Source: Trifolium pratense
Taxonomy: Eukaryota > Streptophyta > Magnoliopsida > Fabales > Fabaceae
Assembly: GCF_020283565.1 (NCBI RefSeq)
Contig: NC_060065.1
Location: forward strand, 27,020,409-27,084,408
Direction of reading: 5' to 3'
DNA length: 64,000 nucleotides
In this document: positions 45,483 to 55,200 of the stretch, piece by piece
Layout: each line of letters starts with the position of its first letter
Position numbering within the stretch: position 1 is the first letter of the stretch
The notes under the pieces: generated by a model
What the model was told of the DNA's origin: nothing
Databases searched by the model: none
What the model saw: only the letters and a program-made list of their open reading frames with translations
Made by a program: the position numbers and the translations under genes

Positions 45483-47741
45483 ATGCGTGTAACTACCTCT
45501 CATCACTTTAAGTTACACGCAAATCAAGGAAGTTCTCATTCAACTTCCCACAACCTCCTTCAACCACAATCATTACTCCTCATTCATTCTCTCTCTCACG
45601 CTCAAAAACTATCCATCTTCCGCATCAACATTTCTCCACCCTTGTCTCTTCTCAGAAAACTTCAATTCCAAATCATGTCGAACTCTGTCAAATCTTCACC
45701 AACAAAGTCAGATGCTACTCCATCACTACAAAAGGTGGTAATCGATGCTGTTCCTCTAACCACCATACCTTCCATAAGTCCAACTATGAGGAGAAAATCA
45801 GTTGCGAAGAAGGAAAAATTATCACGATCAAGCATAAATCCTTCATCTCCCTCCTCTTCAATTAAGAAAACGAAGAAGAAGAGCAAGAAATCGCGAACTG
45901 AATCAAGACGGGCTTATACAATGTCTGAACTGCATGTTGATCCTCTGCCATCAACAGACGTTCCTACTCCTGTCGCTGATACTGCAGAAGAGAATGTTGA
46001 CACATCTGGTAAGACTTCTGTTAATTTAGGTCTTAATGTTGAAAATCCTGCTGAAACCCTAGGCTTAAAGGACCCTGCTATGTCTGAAAAATTGGGGAAA
46101 ACTGTTCCTAACCCCCCTACTGTTGTTGATGCTAATATTGGTGCTTCCACTGAGACCAATGAGGCTGTTGCTGATGAGTCTCTCCAGAAAACTGCTTCTG
46201 AGACTCATGTTGCGCCAAATGTTGCAACACATGGCGCTGCGCCAAATGTGGTGCCAGATGTTACCACATCTTTGGCACAAGAGAACCTTGTGGACTATTC
46301 TGAGTCTGATGAGAGTCCCCCACCTAAGGATACTGATAAAGAAGCTGGTTCTGATAAAGATGTGAATGAAACTCCTGAGGTGATAATTGTTAATGAAAAT
46401 GAAACTACTGTTAGTGATAAGGCTGTTCCTGCACATTCTGAAGCTAGTGTGGCTAGGAGGACTAGAAGTAGGGCTGGTAAAGCTGTAGAGACTACTAACA
46501 CACCTGTCCAAACTCCCAAACCCTCTAAGACTGGAAAGGCTACTGGTAAAAAGCCTGTGTATGGACCTCCAAAACCTGTCAGTAAAGTGGTCCCTAGGTC
46601 AGAGACCAAGAAAAGAAAAGCTCCTCCAACTAGTGATTCTGATTTTGAACCAGAGACAGATGTTGCTGCATCTGGCAGCACATCTAGGAAAAGTGTAGGA
46701 AGGAAGAAGGTTCCTCAATCTGTTCCATCTGCTCCATTAGATAATGTTTCATTTCATCTGGAAAATGGGTCTGCAAGGTGGAAGTTTGTATATCATAGAA
46801 GGTTAGCTCTGGAAAGAAATTTGAAGGCTGATATTCTTGAATGTCCTAGTGTTGTAGAAGCTCTTGAGTATGCAGGTTTGATGAAAACAGTGGTTGGTCT
46901 GGACAAGTGCTATGACAGGCTTGTCAAAGAATTTTTGATTAATGTAGCTGCAAATTGCAATGATCCAGCAAGTCCTGAATACAGGCAAGTGTTTGTTCGT
47001 GGAAAGTGTGTTCAATTCTCCCCTATTGTGATAAACCAATATCTCCAAAGAAGTTCTGATGAAGTGGCTCCTCTGAAAGCCACAGATAATGAAATCTGCA
47101 AGGTCCTCACTGGTGGAAAAATTAAAGTGTGGCCAAGCAAGGCAAAGTTGTCTGCAACTTCCCTCTCACCATTCTATGCTGTTTTAAATAGGATTGCTGC
47201 CCGTAATTGGGTACCAACTACTCACTCAGGTGATATTGCAAGAGGATTGGGCAAGTTCATTTATGCTGTGGGTACAAAGGCAAAATTTGATTATGGGTCT
47301 TATTTCTTTCAAGAAACTTTAAGCCATGCCCTGACTTATGCTGTTGAGAAGCCAGTGGCTCTCCCCACTCTGCTATGCAATATTATACTTGAACAACACC
47401 CAGATATACTAAGAAGTTCTGATGTTCCTTGCAAAAGGAAAGGGGTGTTGGTGATTGAGCAGAGGCTGCTGGATGGGACAAATGCTGCAGCAGGTGTTGG
47501 CACATCTGTCCAGGGTGGTGTTCTTTCAAGGAAGCAGATGATTGCAGACTTGACTGAGACCAGCAGAGCACTTGAGGCCAGGAAGCTGAAAATAGACCGT
47601 GTGATTGAGGCACTCAAGGCTGAGGAAGCTGCTGAGATGGCTGAGGGTGAGCCAAATGGACAAGAAGAAGAAGAGGCTAGTGAGTCTGAGGATGGTTCTG
47701 AGGATGTGATGGAGGACTCTGATGAAAGTTCTTCAATATAA
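45483..47741 (+). CDS. Third ORF of element F ('putative plant transposon protein' type)
   Basis: 752 codons from the first ATG after the leaky stop; by readthrough the frame starts at 45468, and an internal ATG at 45675 (MSNSVKSS) is where sequence typical of the protein starts. Residues about 60-415 are low-complexity, rich in S, T, P and K, with basic clusters (KKTKKKSKKSR near 128, ETKKRKAPP near 376) that could be nuclear signals. Residues about 420-655 form a folded domain (RRLALERNL, LVKEFLINVAAN, VFVRGKCVQFSPIVIN) resembling the plant 'putative plant transposon protein' family. A short helical stretch and a very acidic tail (about 715-752) follow. I see no signal peptide or transmembrane segment, so the older label 'envelope-like' is not supported here. 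Confidence 0.82.
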   Translation: MRVTTSHHFKLHANQGSSHSTSHNLLQPQSLLLIHSLSHAQKLSIFRINISPPLSLLRKLQFQIMSNSVKSSPTKSDATPSLQKVVIDAVPLTTIPSISPTMRRKSVAKKEKLSRSSINPSSPSSSIKKTKKKSKKSRTESRRAYTMSELHVDPLPSTDVPTPVADTAEENVDTSGKTSVNLGLNVENPAETLGLKDPAMSEKLGKTVPNPPTVVDANIGASTETNEAVADESLQKTASETHVAPNVATHGAAPNVVPDVTTSLAQENLVDYSESDESPPPKDTDKEAGSDKDVNETPEVIIVNENETTVSDKAVPAHSEASVARRTRSRAGKAVETTNTPVQTPKPSKTGKATGKKPVYGPPKPVSKVVPRSETKKRKAPPTSDSDFEPETDVAASGSTSRKSVGRKKVPQSVPSAPLDNVSFHLENGSARWKFVYHRRLALERNLKADILECPSVVEALEYAGLMKTVVGLDKCYDRLVKEFLINVAANCNDPASPEYRQVFVRGKCVQFSPIVINQYLQRSSDEVAPLKATDNEICKVLTGGKIKVWPSKAKLSATSLSPFYAVLNRIAARNWVPTTHSGDIARGLGKFIYAVGTKAKFDYGSYFFQETLSHALTYAVEKPVALPTLLCNIILEQHPDILRSSDVPCKRKGVLVIEQRLLDGTNAAAGVGTSVQGGVLSRKQMIADLTETSRALEARKLKIDRVIEALKAEEAAEMAEGEPNGQEEEEASESEDGSEDVMEDSDESSSI

Positions 47742-48552
47742 TTTCTGATGTTTTCCTTATATTTGTTTCTGATGTACTTTTGTTGTTTTTCTTGTTCCTT
47801 TATGGGCAAGGCCCTGGATTTCTAGATGGTCTGTAATAACTGCACACTGATGTTTGTCTATGCTCTGGTACACTACTATTTCCTATGCATGATGTTTGTC
47901 AAAATTATGGCTAAAAAGGGGGAGTAGTGTGTGTGTGTGACAAGTGTGAAGACAGATGTTCTCACATCTGGAGACTGTTCATCTGGAGACTGTTGACTGT
48001 TTTTGCATGAATTGTTCGTATGCTCGTATTGAGGGGGAGTGTGAGTAATATGCATGTACTGAGGGGGAGTAGTAAATATTCTTTCTCTATCTGGTGTGTG
48101 TATGCATGAATTCAGGGGGAGTGTGAGTGATATTATCTCTTGATCGCGAATATGTTTGATGACAAATGTTGTGCCAAGTGTTATGGCACCTGACTATTGA
48201 GTCCACTATCTATTATGACTGAGAATTTATTTTTCTCAGATGTTTATGGGAATTTATTTTTCCTATTGTTCTTATGTTGATGAAATGCGTCTTAAACTAT
48301 TAGGAGTTTATTTCTCCTACTTCTAAGCATCTACTATTGGGAGTTTATTTCTCCCTTGTGTTGTTCCATGAGGCTAGTTGTGTTTTATTCCGCTGTTGCA
48401 TTGCCTCTGATGCTACTTGACTATCTTGGAAGTAGTTTTTATTATGTGTTACTTTCTTTCCTAGTTGTGTGATCATGTTGACTCGAAGGAAAGGTAATAC
48501 TGTATATACTGGTCTAATATTGTTTTAGCCAAAATTTGCCAAAGGGGGAGAT
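47742..48552 (+). repeat. 3' non-coding region of F with repeated GGGGGAG tracts
   Basis: AAAAAGGGGGAGTAG (about 47915), TTGAGGGGGAGTGTGAG (about 48030), CTGAGGGGGAGTAG (about 48059), TTCAGGGGGAGTGTGAG (about 48111) and finally AAAGGGGGAGAT (48541-48552), the polypurine tract next to the LTR. About 810 bp without an open frame of note. Confidence 0.85.
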
Positions 48553-49592
48553 TGTTGGGTTTTTGTATATTGGCTACATTTTGCAAAAACATATTTTAGC
48601 CAAGTGTTGAGACAAGTGTGCTGACCCCAAGTGTTGTGACAAATGTTGTGACACTTTGGAACAACACCTGACTCTGTTCTGCGCGCGCCAGCTGGATGTT
48701 ATTATTTTCTACTCAATCTTTTGAAGATCTGTTTGAAGAATTATGTCAAGGTTTCTTACAGAGGAAGGCGCACGTGTTTAATGTGTTTCATGAGGCAGCT
48801 AAACCCTAGTTTTATTTTCCAAAAGAATTATATTTTTGGAAAATATATTTTTGCGGTTTCAAAAATATAACTATTGTTTTCAAAAATATATCACTGCTGC
48901 CGCAATTCTAGAAGCCCTAATTTTTCTTGAAGCCCAAGTCGTTCAACTACTATAAATACGAAGGCAAGCATATGGTTTCAAGCATCTAAAATCGAGTCTT
49001 ACAAAGCGTGTGTTTTTAGGGATTTTAGAGTGTTAATTGTGAGCCTATCTTGTGTCTCATTGATGCAAGCTTAGGACCTGAGTGTTATTGAGTTGTAAGT
49101 GTGAACTTCTCCTAAGCTTTGAAGTACGGAGATTGTTCTATTGTGTTGTGTGGTTTACTCGCAAGCTTTTAAGCAAGAGTGAATCCTAGTTTTTAGGAGT
49201 GTGTCTCCAATCGTTGTAATCGTCTGAGTTGAATAGCAGCGCTGTCTGTGTTGCTAAGGTAGGAATTGGGACGGGGTCTCATATCTAGGAGTTCCTAGGT
49301 AGAAGGGTCATTGGGTAGTGATTAAGTGAGAAGTTGTAAACGGGTGAGTTTAACTTCGAAGTAATACTGCTGATAGTGGACTTCATTCCTGGATTGGTAT
49401 CCCCCAGAGTAGGCTTTAGGCTGAACTGGGTTAACAACTCTTGTGTGTTATTTACTTTACTGTTTGTATTGTTTTATGTTATTTGCTCTGTTTATAGACA
49501 AGTGTTGGCGCACCAGTAACAACATCTGTCTACAACAGACAAGTGTTGCTACACCTTGAGCAACACCTGTCCACTGTGTGCCAGGAATTTCA
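48553..49592 (+). repeat. 3' LTR of element F
   Basis: 1040-bp direct repeat of 39415-40454 with one visible substitution, followed by target duplication CATCG. TATA box at 48951-48958. Confidence 0.97.
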
Positions 49593-50473
49593 CATCGCCA
49601 CTTCCATTTACTCAACAAGGCTTGATTAAAGAGTTCTAAATCTTTCACCCTTAAACCACCATTCTCCTTTGGTAAACAAATTTGATCTCAACTAACCCAA
49701 CATAATTTTTTTTCTTCCAACCCTCCTCCCCATAAAAAATTACGTTGAAGTTTTATAAGTTGGTTGAGAACTCCTTTTGGCGCCTTAAAGAAAGAAAAGA
49801 AGTAAAGCGGTAAACTAGAAAGAACTGAATTTATTAAAATAACTCTACCTCTGATGGATAAGTGTCGACCATTCCAATTGCTTAACTGTTTTGTCATCGA
49901 CTCCACCACCGGCTTCCATGTAATTAACCTTCTAGGATTAGCACCAACCGGTAATCCCAAAAACTTAAACGGAATAGCTTCAGCCCTGCATAATAGAAAA
50001 TTGGAAGCCGCCTCCAAAAAACGATCATTAACATTGATTCTGTAGAGTTTACTTTTCACAAAATTTATCCTCATACCAGAGACAAGTTCAAAGCCTCTTA
50101 AGATAGTCTTGATGGTCCAAATATTCTCCCAAGACCCTTCCCCTACCAACACTGTATCATCTGCAAACTATAGAATTTGAAATTGTAGATTTTCATAAAC
50201 CTTAAAACCATGATAACTGCCAATATCTACTGCTTTTTTAACCAACCCTGTTAGACCTTCTGCAGCTATCAAAAATAAAAAAGGAGATAAAGGATCACCT
50301 TGCCTTAAGCCTTTACTCACCTTAAAATCCGTCGTGGGACTCCCGTTCACCAAAACAGACATTGAGCTCTCAAATACACAAGCCTTCATCCATTTTAGCC
50401 ACCCCTCTGCAAATATTAGATTTTTATCATCATTATCTAGAGAGAATGATGATAAAAATCTAATATTTTATAT

Positions 50474-51138
50474 GTTTTGCATACATAAAGGACTTCTATT
50501 ATTATTTTTTACGGAAACAATATATAGGAGTAGGAATGCTTATTTGTTTTATTTTTTTATAAACAGTTGTAGAAACATTTCCTTTGACAGACATATGTTG
50601 ACAAGCATAAATCATATTCATGATAAGTTATGGTAATACTGTGGTAATTTATGTAAATTTTATATGCAGCAAAAAAAAAGTAATTTTCGAAAATTATAAA
50701 TTATGCTATTTTATTGATAGAAAATTTTAAATTATGTTGATGTATTGAAATATTGTTTAAAATAATATATTTTACCTCACTCTCATAAAATACTTTTAAT
50801 TTATTTAATGTAATTATTTATGAACTATTTTATTATCAATTATAAAAAAAAAAATCCATGTTCTTTTATTTTTTTTAACACACTATTTATTTATTTATTT
50901 ATCATAATGTTTAACAAAATCAAACCTTTTGTAATAAAAATTTTTCAAAAAACATTTGTCTAAAAATAGCTTCTAAAATAAAAAAGAAACTGAAATAATT
51001 ACAAATTTAACTTTATTTTTTAAGTTCTTATTTTTAAACTTTAAGTTTAAAGTAACTTTTATGATAAAATAAGTTGAGCCAAACGATACCAAGTACTACA
51101 CCATCAGAGATGATCTTACTTTATTTATAATTACAATA
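50474..51138. other. AT-rich spacer, no gene seen
   Basis: Lies between the right LINE boundary and element E. GAGCCAAACGATACCAAGTA near 51075 is roughly inverted with respect to sequence near 38010 (possible TIR element). Confidence 0.4.
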
Positions 51139-52149
51139 TGTTGGCGTTGTATGGTTGGCCTCATTTTGCTAAAACATGTGATCTTTCATGATGTGGAACT
51201 CCATGCTTCCACCATCCAGTATAAGCAAGATGTTCGGTACAATGCTTCAACATTGGATACCACATCCAGTAGGCCGGGCCTGTGTATGGTGAGATCTCGC
51301 GCCTAAGTTCTAAATATGGAATCCATAATAAATGTTCGTTTGTGATAAGGAGCGTTGTCACGCATAATTATTAATGGATCTCGTGATCAAGTTTTGCTTG
51401 CTAATCAGATCTTCAAGTTAAGGAAACAAAACATTTTAATTGAAGAATATTCCTTGAAGGAACCATTAATCAAGCTGTGCTATTGAAGCCTAATTGAAGA
51501 CCTAGCCTGAGCTAGTGAAGGTTATTTAAAGAATGTTGACACCATTGTTCAAGTCACTGAAACCAGATTTGAGTCTTACAAAGCGTGAGTTTAGGTTTTA
51601 GTATTGTGTCTATTGTGTTCTAAGTCTTGTGTTGATTTCCCACTAGACTAGGAACTGTGTGTTTATCCATTGTAATATCTCTGGAGCTTCTAAGCAAGGA
51701 GATAGTGTGTGTATATCATTCCAAAGCTTTTAAGCACGGAAGTGGTGTGAGTATTTTATGAAGTGTGTCTTCACATATTAAATCTAGTATTGTACGATCA
51801 CAGTGGCTGTGGTCAAGAGGAGGTGAGCGGAGGTTCTCATACCTAGGTGTGTCTTAGGTAGGATATAGCACGGGTGGTGATTAGGTGAGAAGTCATAAAC
51901 GGGAGGTTTATTGAGGGCTTCAAACTAATACTATCATAGTGGATTCACTCCTGGATTGGTATCCCCCAGAGTAGGCTTATGCTGAACTGGGTTAACAAAT
52001 TACTGTGTTAATTTACTTTCAGTTTGTTTAGCTTATTATTCCTTGTGTATGCGCGGTTGGATGTTGGATCATTGATTCACGCATTAAAAGTGTATTATAG
52101 TGGTGAAGCGTTGAGTACAACATCTTAACACTAGTGTGCCAGAATTTCA
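51139..52149 (+). repeat. 5' LTR of element E
   Basis: 1011 bp beginning TGTTGGCGTTG and ending AGAATTTCA, followed by the primer site. The partner LTR is outside the window, so the left boundary rests on the TGTTGG start and on alignment with F. Confidence 0.85.
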
Positions 52150-52217
52150 ATTGGCATCAGAGCAGGCACCCTGCTCGAAACTCAGGGTGAGCTTCAGGGA
52201 CGGAAATTTCTGGTGAG

Positions 52218-55200
52218 ATGGACAAGGAAGGAGGAACGGTTTCTAAACCACCACTGCTAACTGGGCCTGAGAACTATGACTACTGGAAAGCTAAGATGAT
52301 GGTGTTTCTTAAATCCATTGATAGCAGAACATGGAAAGCTGTAGAAAATGGATGGGAACCCCCAATGGTCATTGATAAGGATGGAAAGGTAACAGGTGAA
52401 ATCATGCCTAATAAAGACTATTCTAAAGACGAGGATGACTTAGCTCTGGGAAATTCAAAAGCCTTGAATGCCATATTCAATGGGGTGGACATCAACATGT
52501 TCAGACTTGTTAAACGATGCACTGTGGCCAAACAGGCGTGGGAAATACTCAGGAAAGCACATGAAGGAACCAACAAGGTAAAGCTGTCCAAACTTCAGAT
52601 GCTTCGCACAAACTTTGAAAATCTGAGTATGAAGGAAGAAGAGACTATTCATGACTTTCACATGAATATTTTAGAATTTGCAAATTCATTTGATGCCTTG
52701 GGAGAACCCATATCAGATGAAAAGCTGGTGAGCAAAATTCTCAGATCTCTACCTAAGAGGTTTGACATGAAAGTAACAGCAATAGAAGAATCTCAGGATC
52801 TGGCCAACATTCAAGTGGATGAACTAATAGGCTCACTTCAAACCTATGAGATGAGCATAAACCAAAGAAAAGAGAAGAAAAACAAAAGTTTGGCTTTTAC
52901 TTCTAATACTGCAGAAGATGATGAGATAGATATGGAGAGTGATGAAAGTTTATCTGAAGCCATGGTGTTACTTGGAAGACAGTTCAACCGTATCATGAAG
53001 AGGATGGATAAAAGAAATAAATTCAATGGTCTAAGTACCAAATCTGACTTCAACAAACCTGTATCTAGTCAAAGGAGGACCAGAAGTGATGACAAAAGTA
53101 CTTCATCTAGAGGAGTTCAGTGTCATGAGTGCGAAGGATTTGGTCATATCAAATCTGAATGCCCTACTTTTCTGAAGAAGAAGAAGAGTCTTGCTGTTAC
53201 TTGGTCAGATGAGGATGATTCAGAAGAAGATGAAGGTGAATCTGCTAAACTTGGCAATGCATTGACAGGTGTCTATGAATCTGATGCTGAATCTTGCGAT
53301 GAAACATCATATGAAGAACTTCTGGCTACCTATAAGGACTTATTCATCAGGAGCAATGAATTCTGCAAAGCCTTGGAAAAACAAAAGAAGGCGAATTGTC
53401 AACTACAGGCCGAGAAGAATGAATGTCTGGATATAATTAAGACTCTCAACAAAGAGATTGAAAAGCTGAATGAAGACTTGGAGCATGCTAGAAAACAAGT
53501 TAGAGTCTTTGCATCAGGAGAAGAAAAGTTTCAAGCCATGCTGCTAAAACAAAGTGCAGGTAAGAAACCTATTGGCTTTGATTATGAGATAGTGGATCAA
53601 GAAATGGGTTACAACAAAGCTACAATCACTACCCCCATTGATAAAACTTTTCCTGTTAGTGGTGGGTTACTACCTCCTCATCCTCCCACACATCAGGGAA
53701 CTGACACATGGTTAAAACCCAAGCAGCATGTCCAGACTAACTCGATGCCTCAACATCCGCCTCACCATCGATACAACAGGTCAAGATCTAGGACTAAAAG
53801 AAGGAATTGGAGGTGTCATTATTGTGGTAGGAAAGGGCACATTAGACCTTATTGCTACAAACTGTACGGCTATCCACAGAATTCACGGCCACTTGAACCC
53901 AAATCTGAGAACGTGAATGTCAAGAAAGAGTGGAAGAAGAAGGAAGATGGTGTAAGCCTGATAGCTCATACATCACTGCGGGCATCATCTAGACAAGATT
54001 GGTATTTTGACAGTGGATGCTCTAGACACATGACTGGAGTGGAAGGGTATCTAGCCAACCTAAGGTCCTATGCCACAAGCTTTGTAACATTTGGAGATGG
54101 AGCTAAGGGAGAAATAAAAGGAATTGGGAACCTAATTGATAATGGGTTACCAAACTTAGACAATGTTCTGTTAGTAAAAGGACTTACAGCCAATTTGATT
54201 AGCATCAGTCAACTATGTGACCAAGGCATGAAGGTGAACTTCACACAATCAGAATGTCTTGTTACAGATGGAGAAGGAAGACTGATAATGAAGGGAGTAA
54301 GGTCCAAAGACAATTGTTACTTGTGGGTGTCTGAAGAAGGAAATTATATGTCTACTTGTCTCATAAGCAAAAATGAGGAAGTCAAACTCTGGCATCAAAA
54401 GTTGGGTCATCTACACCTGAGAGGAATGAAAAAGGCCATAGCTGAAGAAGCAATCAGAGGATTACCCAAGCTAAAGATAGACGAAGGAACAATATGTGGA
54501 GAATGTCAGATAGGCAAACAAACCAAGGTGGCGCACCCAAGGCTTCAACATCAATCTACTACCAGAACACTTGAATTGTTACATATGGATTTGATGGGAC
54601 CTATGCAGACTGAAAGTCTTGGAGGAAAAAGGTATGCTTTTGTTATGGTGGATGATTTCTCTAGATTTACATGGATAGACTTCCTTAGAGAAAAATCAGA
54701 TAGTTTTGAAACATTTAGAAACTTATGTGTACAACTTCAAAGAGAAAAGGAGTCTGTCATCATAAGGATCAGAAGTGATCATGGAAAGGAATTTGAGAAT
54801 AGCAAATTCTATGATTTCTGTGCAGCAGAAGGTATCCAACATGAATTCTCTGCTCCCATAACACCACAACAAAATGGTGTAGTAGAGAGAAAGAATAGAA
54901 CCATTCAAGAGTCTGCTAGGGTAATGCTTCATGCCAAGGGTCTTCCATATCAGTTCTGGGCAGAGGCTATGAGTACAGCCTGCTACATACACAACCGTGT
55001 AACACTCAAAAAGGGAACATCTGCAACCTTGTATGAATTATGGAAGGGAAGAAAGCCAACTGTGAAACACTTCCACATTTTTGGGAGTAAATGCTACATT
55101 CTTGCTGACAGAGAACCAAGACGAAAACTTGATCCTAAAAGTGAAGAAGGTATATTTCTGGGATATTCTTTGAATAGCAGAGCCTACAGGGTCTATAACA

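Larger units (their letters stand above)
39415..49592 (+). mobile_element. Complete SIRE/Maximus-type element F with intact ORFs
   Basis: A 10,178-bp element with two 1040-bp LTRs (39415-40454, 48553-49592) in which I see one difference (40429 T, 49567 C). CATCG target duplications lie at 39410-39414 and 49593-49597. It has a primer site, a 1647-codon gag-pol, a 752-codon third ORF in the same frame behind a leaky-type stop, and a polypurine tract. Nothing needed for autonomous transposition is visibly broken, so this is a very recent insertion of a potentially active element. It lies in a LINE. Confidence 0.96.
38335..50389 (-). pseudogene. LINE reverse transcriptase, C-terminal half with zf-RVT
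   Basis: The minus-strand parts are 50389-49598 and 39414-38335, separated by element F. The first part has the RT motifs KGLRQGDPLSPFLFLIAAEG and FADDTVLVG, then the conserved FKFLGLPVGANPR and RGRVILINSVLSSLPLYFFS regions. The second part has the C-terminal zinc-binding module of plant LINE proteins (W.GVFGWRLL..LPTRAAL, C...ED..HLFF.C). Two nonsense codons precede the F insertion: TAG at 50168-50170 just before FADD, and TGA at 49688-49690 after CWVS. The last 346 codons are open. Dead copy. Confidence 0.9.
38256..50454 (-). mobile_element. 5'-truncated LINE, split by element F
   Basis: A non-LTR retrotransposon on the minus strand. A 19-bp target duplication AAAATCTAATATTTTATAT lies at 38237-38255 and 50455-50473, with a T-run (the poly(A) tail of the minus strand) directly next to the left copy. 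Without element F the LINE is about 2.0 kb and retains only the C-terminal half of its reverse transcriptase ORF, which is normal for a 5'-truncated LINE. Confidence 0.9.

Noticed and set aside
45483..47741. Calling ORF3 an envelope gene
   Set aside because: No signal peptide, transmembrane segment or furin-like site visible; similarity is to the plant transposon protein family instead.
47336..47809. 157-codon minus-strand frame, Ser-rich
   Set aside because: Shadow of the acidic Glu/Ser codons at the C terminus of ORF3 in element F.
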